Source: Collimonas arenae (lineage in GTDB: Bacteria > Pseudomonadota > Gammaproteobacteria > Burkholderiales > Burkholderiaceae_D). From it: a DNA stretch of 64,000 nucleotides. Under the pieces are notes generated by a model. That model saw nothing but the letters and a program-made list of their open reading frames with translations, was not told the DNA's origin and ran no database searches. Location: assembly GCF_001584165.1 (NCBI RefSeq), contig NZ_CP013233.1:2922620-2986619 (forward strand). Direction: 5' to 3'. Below are positions 17,928-28,694 of this stretch, one piece after another (position 1 is the stretch's first letter; each line of letters begins with the position of its first letter). The translations under genes and the position numbers were made by a program.

Positions 17928-19352
17928 CTAACTGCATGAACTATTTCCTTCAAGTAGTGCTGACTCGGGCAGTTTCTTCACAATATCCACCGCGAGACGG
18001 TTTATCCGGCTATTGGTCGCCAGCGAGGCGCGCCAATAGGGATTGAAAAGACTTGGATATTCGGTGCGTCCAGATGCGCGCTCCGAGCCGATAGGCCTAG
18101 AAAATCTCACGCATCCGGTCGCGAGTGCGTACACGCCCTCATTGCCGTTTGCAAAATTTGGCGATGGATTAACCACCGTGCCGTTGAACAATATGGCCTG
18201 TGCCGGCTTGCCATCTTTGCTCAGCATTTCGTCCGACGTTTTGATCTGATTTTTTGGGATGAACACCTCAACCGCAAACGGCACATGGAGATCGGCATTT
18301 TGCACTGCAGGCTTAGCGATATCCCTGTAGTTAGGAAAAGGGAAAAGCATTTTCTTCTGGTTATCGTAATTGGCCGTAGTGTTGGCCTTTCGGCCATCGA
18401 AGTGATCCCATTCATTAATGCTTCCGTGTGTGCCAACGCGGGTAACCACATTCGGATTGTAGGCTTGCGCGCCTCCCCAGCCCAATGGGACTCCCTTGCC
18501 CCATGACATTTTCTTCGGATTCCACCGTTGCAATTCAGCAGAATCCAGCCCCTTCCAGGAGTCGTAATCGATCAGATCTGTCCCGCCCTGTTTTCGGACA
18601 TTGAATATGAATGGCAGCATAAATGGCCAACGGTCCTTCCATGCACGGGAATAGGTAAAACCGTCACGGGAATTCAGTGCCACTTCGCGCAAACGCCTAA
18701 GATCATTGGAACACGCGAAATTGGTCGTACGGCAATAGGAACTGGTGAGACCCAGCCAACTTGCCTCATTTGACAAAAACAATGTTCCTGTCAGGGGTGT
18801 ATTTGGACCTGTAAGTTGTGCCCCATTTGCCTGCGCAACGCCGCCAGCCAATTCGGTAGCGGCCTTGACGCCAATTACATTGATCGCCTGCTGGCTGCTG
18901 GACGCGACAAAATTTACCCCGCGAAGTATCTGCTCTCCAAGGGGCAAACTCGCTTGCACAAACTTGTCGACGCCTTTTATCGCCTTTTGCACCGCAGTGG
19001 TCACTTCGCCGACATAAGGAATAAATTGGGTAATGTCATTGATGTTTGTCATAAATGTATCGACATAAGAAACCCAGGAACGCAAACTCACCGATTGCGC
19101 AATCGCGACTTCATTGGCTATCATTGCGCGATTCATATATGCCTGAAAATTCAGCGTCCGCGCTTCCCATACGGCGCCGCTGTAAGCGGCGGCGTCGGCG
19201 GCATTCATCGCACGCATCTTGGCGTTGGAAGTTTGCCCAGTATTGAATGCAATAAGAAAAGCACTGACCAAAGCCGCGGCAAATCCGAGAAACAATATCA
19301 ATGTCTGACCGCGACTGCGGTAGCGACGACGTAGCTCGACCATATCAAGCAC
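17928..19352 (-). CDS. TadG-like membrane-anchored protein
   Basis: 474 aa. Residues 12-40 (RSRGQTLILFLGFAAALVSAFLIAFNTGQ) form the Tad-type N-terminal anchor found in TadG-like proteins, followed by NAADAAAYSGAVWEARTLNFQAYMNRAM, a conserved beginning of these Flp-associated proteins. The long extracytoplasmic part has several cysteines (YCRTTNFAC, GCVRF, SSCS). It is the first non-pilin gene after the two flp genes. The exact role, minor pilus component or assembly factor, is not resolved here. Confidence 0.8.
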   Translation of the reverse strand: MLDMVELRRRYRSRGQTLILFLGFAAALVSAFLIAFNTGQTSNAKMRAMNAADAAAYSGAVWEARTLNFQAYMNRAMIANEVAIAQSVSLRSWVSYVDTFMTNINDITQFIPYVGEVTTAVQKAIKGVDKFVQASLPLGEQILRGVNFVASSSQQAINVIGVKAATELAGGVAQANGAQLTGPNTPLTGTLFLSNEASWLGLTSSYCRTTNFACSNDLRRLREVALNSRDGFTYSRAWKDRWPFMLPFIFNVRKQGGTDLIDYDSWKGLDSAELQRWNPKKMSWGKGVPLGWGGAQAYNPNVVTRVGTHGSINEWDHFDGRKANTTANYDNQKKMLFPFPNYRDIAKPAVQNADLHVPFAVEVFIPKNQIKTSDEMLSKDGKPAQAILFNGTVVNPSPNFANGNEGVYALATGCVRFSRPIGSERASGRTEYPSLFNPYWRASLATNSRINRLAVDIVKKLPESALLEGNSSCS

Positions 19353-19441
19353 GCGCCCGATCTGCCTGCGAAAAAGACGAACACCCCGTGATCGTCAAAT
19401 GCAGTGCATGCGATTCGCTACCGAAATCGAGGCGCGCCATA

Positions 19442-19705
19442 TTACTTACCTGTCGACTCGAAATTCTTCAAAGTCTTAGCTTGACCTTGCGCATCAGCCA
19501 TGATGCCTGCCTGGTCCGCAGTGGTACGCCCCTTAGTACCGGTACCGCCTGCCAAGGTAGTGGCCGCTGTCGATGTTTGACCACGCACGACGTCGCCAAA
19601 TGCTTGATAGACACCAATAGCTGCAATCGCAATCAGCGCAACAATGATGATGTACTCAGTCATGCCTTGGCCTTGCTGGCGCAGGCGGAGATTATGTTTG
19701 TTCAT
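19442..19705 (-). CDS. flp: Flp major pilin, copy 1
   Basis: 87 aa. Prepilin leader MNKHNLRLRQQGQG is followed by MTEYIIIVALIAIAAIGVYQ; cleavage by a TadV-type peptidase after Gly leaves the Glu-Tyr pair typical of Flp. The mature part continues FGDVVRGQTSTAATTLAGGTG. SD GGAGAG lies before the ATG. It is nearly the same as the upstream copy over about 60 residues, differing in the leader and the C-terminal tail. Confidence 0.93.
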   Translation of the reverse strand: MNKHNLRLRQQGQGMTEYIIIVALIAIAAIGVYQAFGDVVRGQTSTAATTLAGGTGTKGRTTADQAGIMADAQGQAKTLKNFESTGK

Positions 19706-19804
19706 GAGAACTCTCCTAAAAATTAAAGATGAAATGAGCCGGCAATCCCGCTAATGACAAATGAAATTCCCGGCCCTTGATTGGTGCTAGGACCGACTCA
19801 ACGC

Positions 19805-20059
19805 TTACTTCTCAAAGTCGCTCAGCTTCTTCGACTTACCTGCAGCATCGGCAGCTTTACCGCCAGCATCGGTAGTTGTACGGCCCTTGGTGCCGGTCGC
19901 ACCGGCAAGCGTGGTTGCCGCTGTCGAAGTCTGACCGCGCACTACGTCGCCAAACGCCTGATACACGCCAATCGCAGCAATAGCAATCAGGGCGACGATG
20001 ATGATGTACTCGGTCATGCCCTGACCTTTTTGACGACGGATAAATTGGAATTTATGCAT
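19805..20059 (-). CDS. flp: Flp major pilin, copy 2
   Basis: 84 aa, start MHKFQFIRRQKGQG at 20059 chosen for the GGAG at -11; an upstream in-frame extension is unlikely. Core MTEYIIIVALIAIAAIGVYQ and FGDVVRGQTSTAATTLAG are identical to copy 1; the C-terminal tail differs (TDAGGKAADAAGKSKKLSDFEK). It is the first gene of the Tad operon, with its promoter presumably in the AT-rich region upstream. Two tandem pilin genes may adjust dosage or allow a mixed fibre. Confidence 0.93.
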   Translation of the reverse strand: MHKFQFIRRQKGQGMTEYIIIVALIAIAAIGVYQAFGDVVRGQTSTAATTLAGATGTKGRTTTDAGGKAADAAGKSKKLSDFEK

Positions 20060-20539
20060 GTTCGTTCTCCAGAATGGATTTAACAAAAGAATATTTATTG
20101 CAAAAACAACCTTAAAAACTGCTAAGAAACAACATTAGAAAATCAAGATATGACGATGAAAAACATTTTCCAAAACTCACAAAATTGCTATTAAGTTAAA
20201 AATGCCGACAGGAAAATGTAAATAGTAGTGCTACCACCTTTAATTTCCATTTCGCAACTGAACTGAGCGGAGGTTTTCCTATCGAAAGAAACAACGTCAA
20301 AAAACTTGCAATGGGATAATTTAAAGCACCAAAAGAGGACGTTTGTTTACAATTAATTACATTTGAAACAGAGCGAAACAGTAAACTACAAAATTAGTGC
20401 CGTCAAGAAAGTTTCATAAAAACAACAAATGTTAAATTTGGTTAATTTTTTCCCGTGTGGAAATTTTTTTGAGCGTGAAAATTCAGTGATAAATTGTTAG
20501 ATTATTCAGTTACAAATCAACTCATAGGATCAATAGAAC
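20060..20539. other. AT-rich divergent intergenic region (flp / OmpA-lipoprotein)
   Basis: 480 bp with far lower GC than its surroundings and many A and T runs (for example around 20100-20180 and 20400-20480). It must hold the promoters of the Tad operon and of the divergent lipoprotein gene. No sigma-54 element or clear operator could be picked out by eye. The composition is typical of H-NS-silenced foreign DNA (inference). Confidence 0.6.
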
Positions 20540-21550
20540 ATGCGAATGCAGCTTCGAATCAGTTTCCCATTAGTATTTTTTTGTGTATTGGCGCTTTCGG
20601 CCTGTAAACAAAAAAAAGAATCTGTCTCCCCCCCGTTGGTGCCGCCTGCAGTTGCAGCTCAAGTTAATCCGCCAGCCGCAGGAGAAAATAAATTTGATGT
20701 CAACAGCGTGCCGTTATCCACTGCGGACTTACCGCCATTCCCCTATCTTGATTGGCCAACCGGACTGGAAGACGGCCGGAAAACAGTCAAAAAGTCGGAT
20801 TTCGACCGGGTTTTCGTCATTGCAGGAAATCAGCTTTTGGCGGTCGAAGGGCGAATCGAAAACAGAAGCTTCATGAATTCGGCCGTGCAGTTATCCGACG
20901 TCGCCGCGCAACGTAATTACGAGGACGCAATTACTGCGTTGGGCGGAGTCAAGGTCAGCAGCGTAGCGCCGAACAATCCAGAACTGGTGGCGCATAACGG
21001 TGGGGATTTGGGCGATATCATCGTGAACAAAATGCGCGTTGCAATGAGTCCTGACAACTATGACTACTATTTAATCCGCAAACCCGAAGGGAACATCTGG
21101 ATCGGTCTTCTGACTGGGGGCGGCTACACACAAATCATTACCGTTGCGGAAGGAAAATTGAAAACGGTTGTGGGTTTTGTGAAAGCCGACGAGATGCAGA
21201 AAGAATTGGAAACAAAAGGACGGGTAACGCTGTATATCAACTTTGATACAGATAAAGCCAGCATCCGCCAGGACGGGCAACCGATCGTGAGCGAAATCAT
21301 CAAATTGCTGGAGAAAGACCCGGCTCTCAAACTGTCGATTGAAGGCCATACCGATAACGTCGGTGATGCGAAACACAATCAGCAATTGTCGTTACAACGT
21401 GCTCAAGCCGTGGTAGCAGCCCTCATTGCACAGGGTATTGATAAAACACGGCTGCAAGCAACAGGATATGGGGCCGGCAAACCGATTGCGGACAATAACA
21501 GCGATGATGGGCGCAGCAAAAATCGTCGAGTTGAATTAGTGCGCCAATAA
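20540..21550 (+). CDS. OmpA-domain outer-membrane lipoprotein
   Basis: 336 aa. Lipobox LSAC with Cys22, a Pro-rich linker, a middle domain without a recognised family (about 50-215), and a C-terminal OmpA/MotB peptidoglycan-binding domain (about 225-335: VTLYINFDTDKASIRQDG, IEGHTDNVGDAKHNQQLSLQRAQAV, GYGAGKPIADN, GRSKNRRVEL). It should tether the outer membrane to peptidoglycan. It is divergent from the Tad operon and lies within the metR-flanked block, so it may anchor the pilus machine (inference). Confidence 0.88.
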   Translation: MRMQLRISFPLVFFCVLALSACKQKKESVSPPLVPPAVAAQVNPPAAGENKFDVNSVPLSTADLPPFPYLDWPTGLEDGRKTVKKSDFDRVFVIAGNQLLAVEGRIENRSFMNSAVQLSDVAAQRNYEDAITALGGVKVSSVAPNNPELVAHNGGDLGDIIVNKMRVAMSPDNYDYYLIRKPEGNIWIGLLTGGGYTQIITVAEGKLKTVVGFVKADEMQKELETKGRVTLYINFDTDKASIRQDGQPIVSEIIKLLEKDPALKLSIEGHTDNVGDAKHNQQLSLQRAQAVVAALIAQGIDKTRLQATGYGAGKPIADNNSDDGRSKNRRVELVRQ

Positions 21551-21590
21551 TATTTTCCTACTATTGTTTCACTCAATATATTGCAGACAA

Positions 21591-21995
21591 ATGAAATCAA
21601 ACAAAATGCTAAAACTCAGTGCGGCAGTTTGCATCGCCGTGCAACCGATCTTCGCTCTTGCGTTGCAGACCGATCTTAAAGTCAATGTCATCGAACAAAA
21701 GAAAAACGCCACAGTGACCATCGATCAAGGCATGGTAGGCGCCATCGGCGGGGGAAATATCATGAATGGCATCACGGCCACGACTACGGATTTCAAGGGG
21801 CAGGCGCTTCCCGCTTTCATCCTGTTCGACAAGTCAGTGACTGAGGCGCGGTTGGCGCCATTGGCGAGTTTTCAGGGACGTATCTCGGGCACCGTTGATT
21901 GCAAGCTGGTCCAACTCGGAAATAGCCCGGACATACCCTACGTCAAACTGGCTGTACTGGCACAGGATTGTACGATCAAGGCTTTAAACCACTGA
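21591..21995 (+). CDS. Unknown secreted protein downstream of the OmpA lipoprotein
   Basis: 134 aa; not recognised. ATG at 21591 gives a signal peptide (MLKLSAAVCIAVQPIFALA, cut near residue 25). The mature part is beta-rich (LKVNVIEQKKNATVTIDQG) with a glycine stretch (AIGGGNIMNG) and two cysteines near the end (DCKLV, QDCTI) that could form a disulfide. It follows the OmpA-domain gene by 40 bp and probably shares its transcript. It is the last gene before the right metR repeat. Confidence 0.65.
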   Translation: MKSNKMLKLSAAVCIAVQPIFALALQTDLKVNVIEQKKNATVTIDQGMVGAIGGGNIMNGITATTTDFKGQALPAFILFDKSVTEARLAPLASFQGRISGTVDCKLVQLGNSPDIPYVKLAVLAQDCTIKALNH

Positions 21996-22010
21996 GCAAG
22001 CAAGCCACAA

Positions 22011-22049
22011 CAAGGAATCCAATGTTTCATGTTTCAGCTGGATTCCTTG
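22011..22049. repeat. Perfect inverted repeat, 11-bp arms
   Basis: CAAGGAATCCA and TGGATTCCTTG flank a 17-nt loop, 15 bp after the preceding stop. It could fold as a hairpin at the transcript end, but no T-run follows, so it is not a standard intrinsic terminator. Confidence 0.6.
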
Positions 22050-22097
22050 GCAAACGCTGGCGGCTGCCAGCACGTTCCCAATCCCCCATTCTCGCTG

Positions 22098-22120
22098 CAA
22101 TGCATGGATTCCATGCATTG
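22098..22120. repeat. Perfect palindrome, 10-bp arms with ATT centre
   Basis: CAATGCATGG-ATT-CCATGCATTG. It lies in the gene-free stretch 21996-22379 between the unknown gene and the right copy of the metR repeat. No function assigned; a protein-binding or recombination site is possible. Confidence 0.55.
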
Positions 22121-22264
22121 GAATTTGCTCTCGCACGTCTGTCATCCGGCATCCTATGAACGAAATACTCGGTGCACTGTGTGGGCATTAAAGCCCGACA
22201 CTTGCGCACGAACGAATTGACCGTGACGGAGCGGTCGCTAATCTTCACCGGCCGATCGGGCGTT

Positions 22265-22338
22265 CGTACCTGGTCGATTTTGTCAGCACTACGCGCGAGA
22301 GCTGTTATGTGAATTTGCTGAGTGTGGATCTGCTTTGA
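22265..22338 (+). repeat. Right copy of the metR 3' end (orphan fragment)
   Basis: Bases 22265-22328 are identical to 5861-5924 in metR. The fragment still reads YLVDFVSTTRESCYVNLLSVDLL and a TGA stop at 22336-22338, but has no gene in front of it. It therefore looks like the displaced native end of metR, or the end of a lost metR copy. Upstream sequence is unrelated to metR. Confidence 0.85.
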
Positions 22339-22379
22339 TTACGCTCAATGCAATTACCTATCGCATTGCAGATAGCCGT

Positions 22380-22934
22380 TTATATTACTGAAGCTACCAC
22401 TTCTGCAGGAAGACAACGATGCTGACGATTGCACTCGGCGATTACCTGGTGCGCCGCAGTTGGCTTCAAGCACATCGCGCCTGACGCGAATTTCCGAGCA
22501 GGATTGCAGGTAACTTCCCGCGGCACGTCTCTGCTGGACTGGCCGTAATCACGGCCGCCCCCACCCATGCATTGCAGGTTGCCGTTGATGTTTTCAAAAC
22601 TGCCGCTGCGGCAGGAAGACAGAGGAATCGACGTCCTTCTACCACCATTATTCCCGCCACAAGTGGCTTCCAGCATGCCGCGCCGCACAACTATATCGCG
22701 GCAGGAGTCGCGATAGCTGCCGGGCGGCGTCCAATTGTCGCCGCCGCCATAACGATCGCCGTACGACGGGGCATCGCCATAACCGCTATAGCCGCCATAA
22801 GCGACCGCCGGAGCATTGCCAAAGTAGCCTTGAGCGGCAGGTTGATATGAGTTATAGCTGTCGCCATAGGGACTCGCGGCGCAGGCGGCGAACACGCCGC
22901 AGGCGATGACGGCAAGCACGGATTTAACGGTCAT
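22380..22934 (-). CDS. CVNH-like exported protein, probable lipoprotein
   Basis: 184 aa. ATG at 22934 is preceded by AAGGAG. The N-terminus (MTVKSVLAVIACGVFAACAAS) is a signal peptide with cysteines at 12 and 18, either of which might be the lipidation site. A Tyr/Gly-rich stretch (about 20-72) precedes a segment like one cyanovirin-N homology repeat (GSYRDSCRDIVVRRGMLEATC, IPLSSCRSGSFENINGNLQC), then a cysteine-rich tail. CVNH domains bind mannose-rich glycans; whether this one does is not shown. The second half-repeat seems degenerate. Confidence 0.7.
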   Translation of the reverse strand: MTVKSVLAVIACGVFAACAASPYGDSYNSYQPAAQGYFGNAPAVAYGGYSGYGDAPSYGDRYGGGDNWTPPGSYRDSCRDIVVRRGMLEATCGGNNGGRRTSIPLSSCRSGSFENINGNLQCMGGGGRDYGQSSRDVPREVTCNPARKFASGAMCLKPTAAHQVIAECNRQHRCLPAEVVASVI

Positions 22935-25217
<2,283 letters not shown>

Positions 25218-25232
25218 TAGGAAACAAAGGAC

Positions 25233-25260
25233 CCGCCCAGTTGCTTGTGCAATTGGGCGG
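25233..25260 (+). terminator. Hairpin after the M4 protease
   Basis: Stem CCGCCCAGTTGC / GCAATTGGGCGG around TTGT, 15 bp past the stop. The following sequence (AGCGGCATTTTGC) has only a weak T-run, so termination may be inefficient. Confidence 0.6.
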
Positions 25261-25315
25261 AGCGGCATTTTGCAAACGAACACTCTTTCTACGGCTGCAG
25301 CAATAGCTAAAATAG

Positions 25316-25861
25316 CTAAGATAGAGACGCACGTTGCATGTCGCCGACCACCGTTTTCCGAAATTCCAAAGCGTTTCCGGCCACCGACCTCTGATACCGA
25401 GACAAATGCGGCGCCAGCGTTTCCAGCGCCAGGCAAGCTGCTTCGACAGCACGTCCCTGCGCCAGATAGGTGAGCGCCAGGATAGCTCTGGTTTCGTCGT
25501 ATAGCGCCCTGCCATACCCTGTTTGCGCGTAGCGATCCAGCTGCGCAGCAAGAAGACGCTCGCTTTCATCGAATTGCCCCAGGATGCGCAATGTGCTGCC
25601 AAGCTGTACGAGGCGCGCGCCTGGCGATACGGATCCAGCTATCCGGCGGCCAGCGCGGCCCGATAGAAGCCTTCCGCGCCAGACTCGAAGCCGACGCTGC
25701 CTCGCGCGCAAGCGCGCTCGAACAAGGCAGCAGCGTCACCAGCCGAGCGCTCCGCCGCCAGTGCATCAATTGCTGCCACGAACTGTGCGGGGGGGCATCG
25801 CATCAATCTGATGCCACATCGCGACGATACGCTGCTCCCAATGTATGGTGTCGTCACTCAT
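25316..25861 (-). pseudogene. Decayed tetratricopeptide-repeat gene
   Basis: The start ATG overlaps the stop of the upstream transsulfuration gene (ATGA). The frame MSDDTIHWEQRIVAMW breaks at a run of seven C/G (25789-25795). It resumes as PAQFVAAIDALAAERSAGDAAALFERA to a TAG after FYRAALAAG, and a third frame carries LVQLGSTLRILGQFDESERLL to LAPHLSRYQRS and the end. The assembled parts match a TPR_5-type protein of about 170 aa. At least two frameshifts plus a nonsense codon argue for real decay rather than a single sequencing slip. The intact ancestor would have been the third gene of the operon. Confidence 0.75.
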
Positions 25862-27057
25862 GCTTTGATTGCTGCCAGCGCATGACGTAAATCGCTTTTC
25901 AAGTCCGCGATGTTTTCAACGCCGACCGACAGTCGCACCAACGAATCGCTGATCCCAAGCGTCGCCCGGTGCTCTGCAGGAATAGTCGCGTGGGTCATGA
26001 TGGCTGGATGTTCAATCAAACTTTCGACACCGCCAAGGCTTTCGGCTAGCGCAAAAATTTCGCAATGTTCGAGGAAACGCCTGGCGCCGGCGAGATCGGT
26101 CTTCAGGTCAACCGAGATGATGCCGCCGTAACCTTGCATCTGCCGCTGTGCCAGTTCGTGCTGCGGATGCGAAAGCAGGCCAGGATAATGCACCCGCGCC
26201 ACCTCCGGCAAGCTCTCCAGCCAACCGGCAAGTTCCATCGCATTTTCACAATGGCGCTCGACCCGCAACGCCAGCGTCTTGACGCCGCGCAGGGCCAGGA
26301 AACTGTCGAACGGCCCGGCAATTGCGCCGACCGAATTCTGCAGGAACGCCAACCGCTCACGCCACTCGGCCTGGCGCGCTTCACGCCCAACCACGGCAAT
26401 GCCGCCGATGATGTCGGAGTGACCGTTCAGGTACTTGGTGGTCGAATGGACTACCACGTCGAAGCCGAAGCTGAGTGGCTGTTGCACCATCGGGCTAGCG
26501 AACGTATTGTCAGCCACCGCAATGATGCCGCGCTCGCGACATATCTTGGCGATCGCCGCCAGGTCGGCCAGTTTCAGCATCGGGTTGGTCGGCGTTTCCA
26601 CCCAGACCATCTTGGTGTCCGGTCGCAACGCCGCCAACAGATTGTCGGGATTGGTCAGGTTGACGAAGCTGAACGACAGCCCGGCGCTGCGCCGGCGCAC
26701 TCGCTCGAACAGACGGTAAGTGCCGCCATACAGATCGTCGCCGGCGATCACATGGGCGCCGCTATCCAGCAATTCGAGAACCGTCGCAGCAGCAGCCATG
26801 CCGGAGGCAAACGCAAATCCTTGCGCGCCCCCCTCCAGGTCGGCCACGCAACGCTCCAATGCCCAACGTGTCGGGTTGTGCGAACGGCCGTAATCGAGGC
26901 CCTTATGGACGCCGGGGCTTTGCTGCACGAAGGTCGAGGTGGCATAGATTGGCGGCATGATGGCGCCGGTGGACGGATCGGGCGATTGCCCGGCGTGGAT
27001 CACGCGCGTGGCGAAATGCAAACCGCTTTCCTGTTCAGTATCGTTGCCTTTGCTCAT
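25858..27057 (-). CDS. Cystathionine gamma-lyase/gamma-synthase (Cys/Met metabolism PLP enzyme)
   Basis: 399 aa PLP enzyme. The PLP lysine is Lys208 in HSTTKYLNGHSD; other family marks are SRSHNPTRWALE-type (YGRSHNPTR, 57-64), GMAAAATV and VWVETPTNP. Sequence alone does not separate gamma-synthase, gamma-lyase and beta-lyase. Because its start overlaps the stop of cystathionine beta-synthase (ATGA), gamma-lyase acting in reverse transsulfuration (cystathionine to cysteine) is the best guess, although such enzymes are often annotated metB. Confidence 0.9.
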   Translation of the reverse strand: MSKGNDTEQESGLHFATRVIHAGQSPDPSTGAIMPPIYATSTFVQQSPGVHKGLDYGRSHNPTRWALERCVADLEGGAQGFAFASGMAAAATVLELLDSGAHVIAGDDLYGGTYRLFERVRRRSAGLSFSFVNLTNPDNLLAALRPDTKMVWVETPTNPMLKLADLAAIAKICRERGIIAVADNTFASPMVQQPLSFGFDVVVHSTTKYLNGHSDIIGGIAVVGREARQAEWRERLAFLQNSVGAIAGPFDSFLALRGVKTLALRVERHCENAMELAGWLESLPEVARVHYPGLLSHPQHELAQRQMQGYGGIISVDLKTDLAGARRFLEHCEIFALAESLGGVESLIEHPAIMTHATIPAEHRATLGISDSLVRLSVGVENIADLKSDLRHALAAIKA

Positions 27058-28430
27058 GACAAACTCCTGCGTAAATGGTTAAGTAGATCGAAACGGGTAA
27101 TCAAGCCATAAAATTGCTGGCTGTCGGCGACGATGGCGACCAGGCCACGATCGAGCGTGCTGCGCAATGCATCGATACCGGCGTCCGGCGCCAGTTTTTC
27201 GATCGCCCGCGTCATCGTGCTGCTGACTGGCTCGGCGAAATGGGCTGTGTCGGCGGCAACCTTGAGAAGCAAATCGGATTCATCGATAATACCGCTCACA
27301 AGCTTCCCTTCTATCACCGGCAACTGTGAAACTTCGGCACTGCGCATGCGGTTGAAAGCAGTCATCAAGGTATCATTCGGCGCCACGCTGATGACGCCGC
27401 CCTCGGCAAAGCGGCGGCCGATGATATCGCGCAGATCGCCAAACAATTCGCGCTTCAGCAAACCCTGGTCGATCATCCAGTTATCGTTGTAGACCTTTGA
27501 CAGATACCGCGTTCCGGTATCGCAGACGATGCTCACCACCCGCTTCGGCTCCGTCTGTTCGCGGCAATAGCGCAACGCCGCTGCCAGCAAGGTACCGGTC
27601 GACGAGCCGCCGAGAATGCCTTCGGCGCGCACCAGTTCGCGCGCGCTGCGAAAGCTTTCTTCATCGCTGATCGTGTAAGCATGCTTGACGCCAGAGAGAT
27701 CGGCAATCGACGGGATGAAATCTTCGCCGATACCCTCCACCGCCCAAGAGCCGGGCGGCGTATCCAGGCGGCCGCTCCTGATATATTCGGCAAGGATCGA
27801 GCCTTTCGGATCGGCCAGCACGAATTCCAGCTGCGGCTGTACCGTGCGGAAAAAACGGGTTAGCCCGGTCAGCGTGCCGGCCGAGCCGACGCCGCAGACG
27901 ATGGCATCAAGCCGATGCTGGCATTGGTCCCAAATTTCGGGGCCGGTAGTCCGCTCGTGCGCCAGCGGATTATTCGGATTATTGAATTGATCGGCGTAAA
28001 AGGCACCCGGCATCTCACGCGCCAGCCTGGCCGCGTAGTCCTGGTAATACTCTGGATGACCTTTGCCGACATCGGAACGCGTCATGTGGACTTCCGCGCC
28101 CAGCGCCTTCAGATGCTGTATCTTTTCCGTCGACATCTTGTCCGGCACCACCAGGATCACCCGATAGCCTTTGGCGCAAGCCACCAGCGCCAGGCCAAGG
28201 CCAGTATTACCGGCGGTCGCTTCGATTACTACGCCGCCAGGCTGCAACCGCCCTTCTTTTTCGGCCGCATCAATCATCGACAAACCGATGCGGTCCTTAA
28301 TCGAACCTCCGGGGTTTTGCGATTCCAGCTTGAGGAACAACTGGCAAGGACCGGTATCGAGACGCGTTACTTCAATCAACGGTGTGTTACCGATCAATTC
28401 CAGCACTGCGGGACGGCTAGACAAGTTCAT
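27054..28430 (-). CDS. Cystathionine beta-synthase with C-terminal CBS domains
   Basis: 458 aa. Condenses serine with homocysteine. The PLP lysine is Lys45 in NPGGSIKDRIG; AGNTGLGLALV binds the cofactor phosphate region and GGSSTGTLLAA is conserved. Two CBS-pair repeats occupy about 335-458 (VAPNDTLMTAFNRM, QLPVIEGKLVSGIIDESDLLL, GLITRFDLLNHLRR) and could bind an adenosyl ligand. ATG at 28430 was chosen for GGAAG upstream and because the conserved SSRPAVLELIGNTPLIE then begins at residue 4. Together with the next gene it forms the homocysteine-to-cysteine route. Confidence 0.93.
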   Translation of the reverse strand: MNLSSRPAVLELIGNTPLIEVTRLDTGPCQLFLKLESQNPGGSIKDRIGLSMIDAAEKEGRLQPGGVVIEATAGNTGLGLALVACAKGYRVILVVPDKMSTEKIQHLKALGAEVHMTRSDVGKGHPEYYQDYAARLAREMPGAFYADQFNNPNNPLAHERTTGPEIWDQCQHRLDAIVCGVGSAGTLTGLTRFFRTVQPQLEFVLADPKGSILAEYIRSGRLDTPPGSWAVEGIGEDFIPSIADLSGVKHAYTISDEESFRSARELVRAEGILGGSSTGTLLAAALRYCREQTEPKRVVSIVCDTGTRYLSKVYNDNWMIDQGLLKRELFGDLRDIIGRRFAEGGVISVAPNDTLMTAFNRMRSAEVSQLPVIEGKLVSGIIDESDLLLKVAADTAHFAEPVSSTMTRAIEKLAPDAGIDALRSTLDRGLVAIVADSQQFYGLITRFDLLNHLRRSLS

Positions 28431-28694
28431 GAGCAGATCTTCCGTTAGAAAATCGACAGCACAATCGCTGCCTGGATGCATCAAACGACATGTCGGGCTA
28501 TGTTATCAGTTCTACAGGAAAAGATCGCAACGCGCCGATCCGGCAACGATGGATAAAAATCGGAGGGGGCGAATTCGAACGCGATCTTGCGACCGGTTGC
28601 GGAAAAATAAAATGATAGCCGGCACGGGCATCCATGACATGCATCAGATGCCCGGCCGGATCAGCGCTGCCGTGCGACGAGCAGCGCGCTCATC

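Noticed and set aside
25789..25795. C-run in the TPR gene as a phase-variation tract
   Set aside because: The gene also carries a TAG and another shift, so changing the run length would not restore it; decay is the simpler view.
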